Below, one piece after another: positions 1 to 5,938 of a stretch of DNA of 6,712 bases; position 1 is the first letter of the stretch, and each line of letters begins with the position of its first letter. The position numbers and the translations under genes are program-made. The notes under the pieces were generated by a model. That model searched no databases, had not been told where the DNA came from, and was given only the letters and a program-made list of their open reading frames with translations. Source of the DNA: DASQFU01 sp035632955 (GTDB taxonomy: Bacteria; Eisenbacteria; RBG-16-71-46); the NCBI GenBank assembly GCA_035632955.1, contig DASQFU010000145.1, forward strand, positions 1 to 6,712, read 5' to 3'.

Positions 1-515
1 CCCCCCGAGACCAGATGGGACTCGAGAATCTCGGCGCACGCCGTCTCCAGCGGACGGATCTTGAAGCCGGAGCCGATCGCCAACCCGACGACGTAGAACT
101 TGTTCGTCCTTCCCATGTGTCCGAGCGGCTCGATCGTCTCACCGACGTCGATGATCGCATCGTAGACCGCGTTCCCCTTGGCGTCCTGCGACGCATCGAA
201 GATCTCCTGGTCGTACGCGTACAGCGCGCCGGTCGCTCCCAGAACGCCGGCCGCCCAGAGCGCACCGTTGAGATTGAGCCGCGCCGGAGACGAGACCACG
301 TACCAGGCGTCGGACAGGAACCAGGTCAAAGGATTGCCGCGCTTGGCGCTGGTGAATCGAGTCGAGTCAGGGGGCGGCGGCGCCGGCAGGCCGTGAGGGT
401 GCGCGCCACACACGGAGGCTCCGAGCACCAGGCCCACGATGCTCAGACCCGCGACCATCATCGCCGCGCCGCCGCGACGTTGCGGCGCGAAATCAGCCAA
501 GCGGCGAGGATCCAC
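1..515 (-). CDS. PAP2-like phosphatase family protein, N-terminal part (cut by window edge)
   Basis: An open frame runs leftward off the window; only about 171 N-terminal codons are present. Reading from the GTG at 515, the start has basic residues (PRR, then PQRR) followed by a hydrophobic run (MMVAGLSIVGLVLGAS) and VCGAH, which looks like a signal peptide. A second hydrophobic stretch (NGALWAAGVLGATGALYAY) is followed by DQEIFDASQD, EPLGHMG, FYVVGLAIGSGF and ETACAEILESHLVSG. This order, with D near the first helix, then 'GL..G' and 'ETA.EILES', resembles the region ahead of the catalytic motifs in bacterial PAP2 proteins. Those motifs (KX6RP, PSGH, SRX5HX3D) would lie off the edge, so activity cannot be judged. 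ATGs at 461 and 458 are alternative starts that remove the 23-bp overlap with nfuA, but they leave a signal sequence with no positive charge. No start has a good Shine-Dalgarno. Likely co-transcribed with nfuA. The frame is secure; the family is tentative. Confidence 0.55.
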   Translation of the reverse strand, partial: MDPRRLADFAPQRRGGAAMMVAGLSIVGLVLGASVCGAHPHGLPAPPPPDSTRFTSAKRGNPLTWFLSDAWYVVSSPARLNLNGALWAAGVLGATGALYAYDQEIFDASQDAKGNAVYDAIIDVGETIEPLGHMGRTNKFYVVGLAIGSGFKIRPLETACAEILESHLVSG

Positions 516-1086
516 CCTGCGCGGGCTGATAGTAGGGGTTGGTGCCGCCGGCGTGATCGGTGCTGTCGACGACGGCTGTGATCTCGGGCACCGCCGCGCG
601 GATCCGCACTTCGATCCCCTGGCGCAAGGTGACGTCCGCCATCCCGCAGCCGTGACAGCCGCCGTGCAACGCAACGTAGGCGACATCGTCTTTCACGTCC
701 AGCAAGGTCACGTAGCCGCCGTGAGAGGCGATCGCGGGATTGATCTCCTGATCCAGGATGCGCTGCACGGCCGCCGAACGAGGATCGGCCCAGATCGAGT
801 TCGGGTTGTCGATCTTGAAACCGCTCTCCTGGAGCCCCTCGACGAAGTCCACGGTCGCGCCGCTCAGTTGAGGCGCGCTCGCGGGATCGATCAGGACGTC
901 GAAGCCTCCGCCAGGGACCGCGGTATCGTCGGCACGCCGGTCTTCCGGCTCAACGAACCCGAGCCGGTAACGAAATCCGCCCGGACCGCGCCCGTCGATC
1001 GCGAAGCGCAGAGCCAGTCTGGACCGGCCCTCGGCTTCCATCAGTTTGAGGATCTTGGTGCGCGCGAGCTCCGTAATCGTGATCAT
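493..1086 (-). CDS. nfuA: NfuA-type Fe-S cluster carrier/biogenesis protein
   Basis: This encodes 197 residues, close to E. coli NfuA (191). Residues 1-97 form a degenerate A-type (IscA/HesB-like) domain starting MITITELARTKI; it has none of the three cluster-binding Cys of true A-type carriers, as in E. coli NfuA. Residues about 105-175 are the Nfu domain: INPAIASHGG, then GGCHGCGMADVTLRQGIE with the cluster-binding CXXC at C144/C147, then VPEI. The end STDHAGGTNPYY parallels the TEH...HSYY end of the E. coli protein, with an 11-residue tail. Such proteins hold a 4Fe-4S cluster at a dimer interface and pass it to cytoplasmic apo-proteins. The ATG at 1086 is chosen because AGGAG sits 9 nt upstream and the product then starts like E. 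coli NfuA. In-frame ATGs at 1095 and 1107 have the purine-rich motif directly abutting them, which is too close. The 3' end overlaps the putative start of the next minus-strand gene. Confidence 0.9.
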   Translation of the reverse strand: MITITELARTKILKLMEAEGRSRLALRFAIDGRGPGGFRYRLGFVEPEDRRADDTAVPGGGFDVLIDPASAPQLSGATVDFVEGLQESGFKIDNPNSIWADPRSAAVQRILDQEINPAIASHGGYVTLLDVKDDVAYVALHGGCHGCGMADVTLRQGIEVRIRAAVPEITAVVDSTDHAGGTNPYYQPAQGGSSPLG

Positions 1087-1200
1087 GAACCCCATCTCCT
1101 CCCGCATCTCCAGATCCTGCGGCGCGTGTTTCCAGCGCCGCGTCGCGGCCCGCACGAGCGCGAACGGCGATGCTCACAATGCTGGAAAGGGAACGCCGGC

Positions 1201-1230
1201 AGCATATCGCGGGATGGAGCCTGCGGGCAA
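1201..1230 (-). promoter_or_regulatory. candidate sigma70-type promoter for nfuA
   Basis: On the minus strand, TTGCCC (1230-1225, 4 of 6 matches to the -35 consensus) is followed after an 18-bp spacer by TATGCT (1206-1201, 4 of 6 matches to -10). Initiation would fall near 1194, giving a leader of about 110 nt before the nfuA ATG at 1086. It is the best such pair I found in the divergent region. It is only a pattern match, and lineages of this kind may not use E. coli-like boxes. Confidence 0.28.
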
Positions 1231-1238
1231 CGCGCACG

Positions 1239-1258
1239 GCTGCGGTGAAATCCGCAGC
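1239..1258. repeat. perfect 7-bp inverted repeat in divergent intergenic region
   Basis: GCTGCGG (1239-1245) and CCGCAGC (1252-1258) are exact reverse complements around the 6-nt loop TGAAAT. The repeat lies between the divergent nfuA and secreted-protein genes, just upstream of the candidate nfuA -35 box and about 43 bp before the ATG at 1302. No T-run follows on either strand, so it does not look like a terminator. It could be an operator or a leader hairpin, or chance in GC-rich DNA. Confidence 0.45.
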
Positions 1259-1301
1259 ACCGTGATAGTCTGACGCCGTGGCTCCGACCACCCTCGATTT
1301 C

Positions 1302-3929
1302 ATGAGGCCGCTATGGCACGCCCTTGCTCGCCGCTTGGCCGTGCTTTGTGTCGCGACGCTGGCCACGACCGCCGGCGCGCAGGTGCCCGGGCGCAACCTC
1401 ACGCTGCTCGCCCACCACGACGAGTTCCCGATTCCGCCCGCGGGCGTCGACGCTCCGTACTCGTCGTGCTGGTCCTACGTCCATTCCGACGGCCGCGAAT
1501 ACGCGCTGCTCGGGGTCGCGACCGGCACGGCCATCTACAACGTCACCGACCCCGCGAACAGCTACCGCGTCGGCTTCATCCCGGGCCCGACCTCCGGATG
1601 GCGCGAGATGAAGTCCTATCGCAACTGGATCTACATCGTCACCGAAGGTCGCGGGCCTGGCCAGGGGCTCCAGATCGTCCGCATGACCGATCCCGAGCAC
1701 CCGGTCCTAGTGCGGACCTACACCGACGGCTTCATCCGCTCGCACACCGTCTCGGTGGACGTTCCCCGCCGCCTGCTCTACTGCAACGGCACCTGGGACG
1801 AGACCCGTGTGACCGGAATCCGCGTACTCTCGTTGATCACCCCGGAGAACCCGATCGAAGTCGGCCGCTGGCCTGCGGAGTTCCCGGTGCCCGACACGTC
1901 GTACGTCCATGACAGCGCCCCGATCGGCACGCGCGTCTACGCGTCGTCGATCGGCACCGGGCGACAACGTGTTCTCGACGCGACCAATCCGTCGCAACTC
2001 TCGGAGATCGCGTCCTGGACCTATCCGGGGGCCCTGACCCACAGCTCCTGGCCGGATCCGAGCGGACGCTGGCTGTACGTCACCGACGAAACGAACGGCG
2101 AGCCGCTCAAGATCTTCGACCTCGCCGATCTGGCCGCGCCGGTGCTCGCCGGCAGCCTCACTCCCAACCCGCAGGCGATCGTGCACAACGCCTACGTCGA
2201 CGGTAACCGGCTCTACCTCGCGTGCTACACGGAGGGGATCCGAATCCTCGACATCACCGATCCGGTCCATCCCGCGGAGTTTGCATGGGCCGATTCCTAC
2301 GCCGGCCCATCGGGAGGGATCGGGGGCGTCTGGAACGTGTGCCCGTACTTTCCGTCCGGCATCGTGATCGCGAGCGATATGCAGAGCGGCCTCTACGTGT
2401 ATCGGCCGACGTTCGACTATGGACGGCTGCGGGTCGAGCTCGCGGACGCAGGGCTCGAGAGGTGCGGGATCGGCGACGCCTGCTGTTGCTACCCGGACGT
2501 GTGCACCTGCGCCGGTCACGGCTCGGCCGGGCGCGCCAGGCCCGGCGATGGAGAGCTCCAGCATCTCGAGGCGAACCCCTTCATGGTGCACCTCGTCACC
2601 CAGGGCGACTCGCTCGCCGCTCCTCTCGACGGTGTGGTCCAGTTCGCGCCCCGCCAAGGCACCCATACGGTCGCGGTGCACCGCTTCGGATACTTCGACG
2701 CGCTTGCCACCGTGCACGTCGCCGAGGATCAGCTCACGACCGTCCAGCTCACCATGGTGCCGCGCCCGACCGGGCAGCTCTCGGGAACGGTGTCGGGTGA
2801 AGGTCGTGCGCCGCTGCCCGAAACCGACCTGAAGCTCGTCGGGACTCCGCTCCACGCCAGCACCGATGACGCGGGCAACTATCGTTTCGAGCACGCGCCG
2901 CTCGGCACCTATCCGCTCGAGATTCACGCGCCGGGCCATCGCCCGGAATCGTTCCAGCACTCCGTCGGCCCCGTGGGCACTTTGAACATCTCGCTCGCAC
3001 CGACGCACACCTGGGATGCATTCGAGACCGCCACCGGCTGGATCGTGGGACATGCGGGCGATCAGGCCTCCGCCGGCGTGTGGGAGCGCGCGCAACCGAG
3101 CGGGATCTCGACGCCACGCGGGCCTCGGGACATCCTCTGGACGCCCGAGCACGACGACGGCGGCAGCGACGTCCCGGGCCCGACCGAACCGAAATCCGAT
3201 CGCACGCCCGGATCGGGGACCTGGTGTTTCATGACCGGTCGCAATCCCGGCACGAACGATCCCGACGCACACGACCTGGACGGCGGCGTCACGACGCTCG
3301 CGTCCCCGCCGCTGAACCTGTCGGGGATGCTGCTGCCTCGGATCGGCGTCTGGGTATGGCTCTTTTCCCACCATCCGCGCATCGGGCATCCGTCGGCCGA
3401 CGATTGGCTCGCGGTGTCGATCAGTTTCAACGGCGGAACGAGCTGGGTTCCGGTGGATACGTTGCGCGGGCCGCGCGAGGGTTGGGAGGAGCTGACGATC
3501 CCGGTCCAAGCGTTCGGCGTGCCGAGCAGCCAGGTTCGCGTCCGGTTCGTGGCGGCGGATCTCGGAGATCCGAGCATCGTGGAGATGGCGATCGACGACG
3601 TGACGACCTACGACGCGGCGCTGCCTTTACTCGAGGGTCCGCGCGAACCGCAACGCAGGGGGCCATTGAAGGCCTGGCCGCTGCCGTTCACGGAGACGGT
3701 CGCGATCGAGCTCGATCTGCCGGTGAAGGGACGAGCCGATGTCACGGTGTTCGACGTTCTCGGACGCCGCATCCGCACGCTCGCCGATCGGGAGGCGCCG
3801 GCCGGCCGGCTGCGGCTGCACTGGAACGGCGTGGACGATGACGGCCGCCAAGTGGGCGCCGGGCTCTATCTCGCGCGCGCCACGTTCCACGGAGAATCGT
3901 CCTGGCTTCGCCTCGTGCGCACGCGTTGA
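1302..3929 (+). CDS. secreted choice-of-anchor-B/LVIVD-repeat protein with carboxypeptidase-regulatory-like and FlgD-like C-terminal domains
   Basis: This encodes 875 residues from the ATG at 1302. A GTG at 1278 would add eight residues; the ATG is preferred because it gives a standard signal peptide (MRPLWHALARRL, hydrophobic core, AGA|Q cleavage near residue 26). Neither start has a visible Shine-Dalgarno. Residues about 30-371 hold repeated blades of the LVIVD type (GTAIYNVTDP, GLQIVRMTDPEHP, GIRVLSLITPENP, PLKIFDLADLAAP, GIRILDITDPVHP), closing with SGIVIASDMQSGLYVYRP, typical of choice-of-anchor-B proteins. Residues 373-490 form a beta-sandwich-like domain with a Cys-rich insertion, and about 491-570 a carboxypeptidase-regulatory-like domain (STDDAGNYRFEHAPLGTY). 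Residues about 571-785 are a jelly-roll-like module (WDAFETATGW ... DLDGGVTTLASPPLNLSG ... ISFNGGTSW). The end (about 788-875) is FlgD-Ig/type A sorting-like (VTVFDVLGRRIRTLAD ... GAGLYLARA). No catalytic residues are recognised; an extracellular binding or surface role is inferred. Confidence 0.88.
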   Translation: MRPLWHALARRLAVLCVATLATTAGAQVPGRNLTLLAHHDEFPIPPAGVDAPYSSCWSYVHSDGREYALLGVATGTAIYNVTDPANSYRVGFIPGPTSGWREMKSYRNWIYIVTEGRGPGQGLQIVRMTDPEHPVLVRTYTDGFIRSHTVSVDVPRRLLYCNGTWDETRVTGIRVLSLITPENPIEVGRWPAEFPVPDTSYVHDSAPIGTRVYASSIGTGRQRVLDATNPSQLSEIASWTYPGALTHSSWPDPSGRWLYVTDETNGEPLKIFDLADLAAPVLAGSLTPNPQAIVHNAYVDGNRLYLACYTEGIRILDITDPVHPAEFAWADSYAGPSGGIGGVWNVCPYFPSGIVIASDMQSGLYVYRPTFDYGRLRVELADAGLERCGIGDACCCYPDVCTCAGHGSAGRARPGDGELQHLEANPFMVHLVTQGDSLAAPLDGVVQFAPRQGTHTVAVHRFGYFDALATVHVAEDQLTTVQLTMVPRPTGQLSGTVSGEGRAPLPETDLKLVGTPLHASTDDAGNYRFEHAPLGTYPLEIHAPGHRPESFQHSVGPVGTLNISLAPTHTWDAFETATGWIVGHAGDQASAGVWERAQPSGISTPRGPRDILWTPEHDDGGSDVPGPTEPKSDRTPGSGTWCFMTGRNPGTNDPDAHDLDGGVTTLASPPLNLSGMLLPRIGVWVWLFSHHPRIGHPSADDWLAVSISFNGGTSWVPVDTLRGPREGWEELTIPVQAFGVPSSQVRVRFVAADLGDPSIVEMAIDDVTTYDAALPLLEGPREPQRRGPLKAWPLPFTETVAIELDLPVKGRADVTVFDVLGRRIRTLADREAPAGRLRLHWNGVDDDGRQVGAGLYLARATFHGESSWLRLVRTR

Positions 3930-3931
3930 GG

Positions 3932-3956
3932 TCACCGCGGCGGGATGCGTCGGTGA
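3932..3956 (+). other. stem-loop 3' of the secreted-protein gene
   Basis: TCACCG (3932-3937) pairs exactly with CGGTGA (3951-3956) around a 13-nt loop, beginning three bases after the stop codon. No T-run follows. It may affect mRNA 3'-end stability, but the stem is short and chance is plausible. Confidence 0.25.
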
Positions 3957-3966
3957 GACACCTGCG

Positions 3967-3993
3967 CCGGCGAGCGCCGATTTGACTCGCCGG
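3967..3993 (+). terminator. candidate GC-rich stem-loop, no U-tract
   Basis: CCGGCGAG (3967-3974) and CTCGCCGG (3986-3993) form a perfect 8-bp stem with an 11-nt loop between the secreted-protein stop codon and the tRNA gene. The downstream sequence is GTGGTGG rather than a T-run, so it is not a canonical intrinsic terminator. It could be a hairpin-only terminator or an mRNA-stabilising or processing element upstream of the tRNA. Confidence 0.35.
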
Positions 3994-4016
3994 GTGGTGG
4001 ACGCCAACCTGCCCGC

Positions 4017-4100
4017 GGGCTAGTGGCGTAACCGGCAGCCGCGCGACACTTAAAATGTCGTGTCCTAACGGACGTGTGGGTTCGACTCCCACCTAGCCCA
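4017..4100 (+). tRNA. tRNA-Leu (anticodon UAA)
   Basis: An 84-nt class II tRNA folds completely. The acceptor stem is GGGCTAG (4017-4023) with CTAGCCC (4093-4099), seven perfect pairs, and the discriminator is A at 4100, as expected for leucine. The D stem is GCG/CGC (4026-4028 with 4040-4042), with GG in the loop at 4034-4035. The anticodon stem is CGACA/TGTCG (4044-4048 with 4056-4060), and the loop CTTAAAA gives anticodon TAA at 4051-4053, reading UUA. The long variable arm has stem GTCC/GGAC with loop TAAC (4062-4073). The T arm is GTGGG/CCCAC (4076-4080 with 4088-4092) with loop TTCGACT. CCA is not encoded (GTG follows 4100), so it must be added after transcription. C at 4039 occupies the usually conserved A21 position. 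The gene converges on actF, 33 bp away. Confidence 0.96.
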
Positions 4101-4114
4101 GTGTGTTCGCGTCC

Positions 4115-4140
4115 GGCGGCGCCGCCACCAGCGCTAGTGG
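4115..4140. repeat. palindromes at the tRNA/actF convergence point
   Basis: GGCGGCGCCGCC (4115-4126) is a perfect 12-bp palindrome. It is followed by a near-palindrome of 16 bp (4125-4140, one mismatched pair) that spans the actF stop codon. They sit in the 33-bp gap where the tRNA and act transcripts meet, so a role in ending transcription from both sides is possible. Neither has a T-run. GC-rich DNA makes such palindromes fairly common. Confidence 0.3.
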
Positions 4141-5390
4141 CCGTGTCCCGTGGGTGCGGCGAGCACGTCCGCCACCTTGACGGTCGGGAACTTCGTGACG
4201 AAACCCTGCACGGCCCAGCCGAACAATCCGGCGAAGCCGATCGTCACGCCGAGCTCCGGCCATCCCACCCAACGCAGGTCGGGATTCAGCGACGGCATGA
4301 CCAGAATGTGCCGCTCCATCCACATCCCGGTCAGGACGATCAGGCTGAACAGCGCGAGCCAGAACGGGCTCTTCTTCGTGTACATGTTCATGAGCCCGAG
4401 GAACGGGAGCAGGAACACGAACGTGAACACGGTGAATCCCAGCGTGCGCCACGGCTCCTCGAAGCGCAGGAACACCCAGCCGGTCTCCTCGGGCAGGTTT
4501 GCGTACCAGATCGGCAGGTACTGCGACCAGAACTGGTAGACCCAGAAGATGCTGAAGCCGAACACGAGCTTGCCGGTGTCCCAGAAATGGCTCGGCGTGA
4601 TGTAGCTCTCGAGCCGGTACTTGGAGCGGAGCTGGGTGGCGACGAACGCCGTCATCGCGATCCCGCTCAGAAACGCTCCCATGAAGAACCACCAGCCGAA
4701 CAGCGTGCTCACCCAATCCGGCGTCAGCGCCATCACGAAGTCCCACGCCAGGATCGTGAACACCCCGGCGTAGAGCACGGTGATCTGCGGCGCACGCTTG
4801 GCGAGGCGATCCCGCTGCCACGCCGCCTCGGCGTCGTCGCCACGCCAGTTCTCGCTCAGCTTCTCGTACTCGGGCTTGAGTGATGGGTCGACGTGGTTCT
4901 TGAGCAGGTAGGCGTCGGTGCGCAGCGAGGTGCGGACCAGGTCGCGCGATAGCCACCACAGCAAGCCGAGCCCGAGCAGCGTCCGCAGGTAGAGAAACGG
5001 AACGTTGAGATAGGCCGCCTGGCGGGGCTCGACGTGGCGGGTCCACGGCAGATAGGTCCAGATGCCGGCGCCGAGCAAGACCACCATGGCCGCGATCCCG
5101 TAAGGCAAATACGCGGAGAACGACTCCGCGATCCGCATGATCGGCCCCGCCCAGCGCCCGTTGGCGAGCCGGATCGCGCACGCCAGCACGATGGCGCCTT
5201 GCGCGATGCCGAGCCAGTAGAGCGTGTTGATGGTGTACGCGCCCCACGCGCGCCTGGGCTCGGTGACGAGTAGATAGACCAGGGCCAGGATGCCGATCGC
5301 GAAGCACGCCATCCAGATCATGCGCTTGCGCGCGTTCGGCCGGACCGGCAGCTTGCCCGCGAGGTCCTTCAGGATCGCTTCGTGACTCAT
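4134..5390 (-). CDS. actF: alternative complex III membrane subunit ActF (NrfD-like)
   Basis: This 418-residue polytopic membrane protein is the last gene of the act cluster here. About ten hydrophobic segments are visible, near residues 24-43, 50-74, 92-115, 126-147, 203-223, 228-252, 274-296, 317-337, 342-366 and 379-399, matching the ten-helix NrfD/PsrC-like fold. The strongest family signature is residues 267-303: SHFWDTGKLVFGFSIFW, then SQYLPIWYANLPEET. A charged stretch (about 160-200) separates helices 4 and 5. ActF pairs with ActC in the membrane arm of the quinol:electron-acceptor oxidoreductase; work on the family has proposed a role in proton translocation, while quinol oxidation is assigned to ActC near ActB. 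The ATG at 5390 overlaps the actE stop as ATGA, and AAAGGA lies 10 nt upstream, indicating translational coupling. The stop is TAG. No oxidase gene follows it. Confidence 0.93.
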   Translation of the reverse strand: MSHEAILKDLAGKLPVRPNARKRMIWMACFAIGILALVYLLVTEPRRAWGAYTINTLYWLGIAQGAIVLACAIRLANGRWAGPIMRIAESFSAYLPYGIAAMVVLLGAGIWTYLPWTRHVEPRQAAYLNVPFLYLRTLLGLGLLWWLSRDLVRTSLRTDAYLLKNHVDPSLKPEYEKLSENWRGDDAEAAWQRDRLAKRAPQITVLYAGVFTILAWDFVMALTPDWVSTLFGWWFFMGAFLSGIAMTAFVATQLRSKYRLESYITPSHFWDTGKLVFGFSIFWVYQFWSQYLPIWYANLPEETGWVFLRFEEPWRTLGFTVFTFVFLLPFLGLMNMYTKKSPFWLALFSLIVLTGMWMERHILVMPSLNPDLRWVGWPELGVTIGFAGLFGWAVQGFVTKFPTVKVADVLAAPTGHGH

Positions 5391-5938
5391 CGCGGGCTGG
5401 TCCTTTGCTTGGCGCGGATGAAGTTGATGACGTCCCAGGTTTCCGAGGAGCTCACCGATTGGCCGTACTTGGGCATGATCGCCCCGCCCCAGCGGATATA
5501 GGCGTAGATGAAACCGTCGCTGCGGCCGCGCGCCGATTCGCCGAGCAGATCGGGCGGCGGCATGAAGTGGGCCGCGATCGGGCCGTCTCCCGCCATCGAC
5601 TTGCCGTGGCATGGAGTGCACATGGTCTGGAACGTCCGCTCGCCACGCGCCATCGAACCGGCATCGGCGAGCATGGGATTTCGGATCCCCGCGATGACGG
5701 CCTCTCGCTCCATGATGTCGACCTCGATCTCGCGACCCCCGATCGGCACGCTCGACGAGTCCGGGGCTCGCGTCACGATCTTCTGCGGATTGAGCACGAC
5801 GGTGCGTCGCATGTCGCGGTACGGCGGATAGGCAAGGTCCGTCAGCGATCGCCGCAAATCACCGCAGCCGTCTCCGAGCTTTCCCGCCGTCAGCAGGGTG
5901 GCGAGCACACCGACGAGGCCGAACGCCGGCTTAACCAT
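5387..5938 (-). CDS. actE: alternative complex III monoheme cytochrome c subunit ActE
   Basis: This 183-residue protein has an N-terminal hydrophobic export/anchor segment (residues 4-18) and a C-terminal class I cytochrome c domain. The single heme c site is CTPCH (C107, C110, H111) within QTMCTPCHGKSMAGDGP. The likely sixth ligand is M155 in GGAIMPKYG, and the end (WDVINFIRAKQ) is the usual last helix. Ahead of the heme are SVPIGG and MARGERTF, as in ActE proteins. ActE sits on the periplasmic side and receives electrons from the ActA/ActB heme chain for delivery onward. The only other Cys, C25 in LGDGCGD, is where a lipidated Cys would be expected, but the preceding residues do not make a normal lipobox. 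The start overlaps the actD stop by 8 bp (5931-5938), with GAGG about 9 nt upstream; the stop overlaps actF by 4 bp. Confidence 0.92.
   Translation of the reverse strand: MVKPAFGLVGVLATLLTAGKLGDGCGDLRRSLTDLAYPPYRDMRRTVVLNPQKIVTRAPDSSSVPIGGREIEVDIMEREAVIAGIRNPMLADAGSMARGERTFQTMCTPCHGKSMAGDGPIAAHFMPPPDLLGESARGRSDGFIYAYIRWGGAIMPKYGQSVSSSETWDVINFIRAKQRTSPR

Noticed and set aside
15..581. Plus-strand open frame opposite the PAP2-like gene
   Set aside because: The translation is Arg-rich and motif-free; the minus strand gives a signal peptide and hydrophobic helices.
1171..1184. Repeated ATGCT (ATGCTCACAATGCT) in the divergent spacer
   Set aside because: Five-base repeats are expected by chance, and they form no recognised operator.
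439..1248. Plus-strand open frame opposite nfuA and the divergent spacer
   Set aside because: Low-complexity, Arg/Ala-rich translation with no family signature. The minus strand there encodes a clear NfuA with CXXC and a Shine-Dalgarno.
1263..1270. GATAGT as a -10 box for the secreted-protein gene
   Set aside because: Four of six matches, but there is no -35-like hexamer 16-18 bp upstream, so it is not distinguishable from chance.
1707..3509. A 600-codon open frame antisense to the secreted-protein gene
   Set aside because: It is rich in Arg/Gly/Asp with no recognisable domain and lies wholly opposite a gene with a clear signal peptide and family motifs. Such frames are expected in GC-rich DNA.
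3982..4010. TTGACT (3982-3987) with CAACCT 17 bp downstream as a tRNA promoter
   Set aside because: Spacing and distance to the tRNA 5' end fit, but CAACCT matches only two of six -10 positions and the TTGACT lies inside the 3967-3993 stem-loop.
4017..4100. tRNA-Leu as an integration site for a mobile element
   Set aside because: No direct repeat of the tRNA 3' end, integrase or phage gene is seen in the window, and the flanking genes are chromosomal in character.
4093..5307. Second long minus-strand frame overlapping actF (404 codons)
   Set aside because: His/Arg/Ala-rich with no membrane helices; it is the out-of-frame shadow of actF, whose ten helices and signature motifs are clear.
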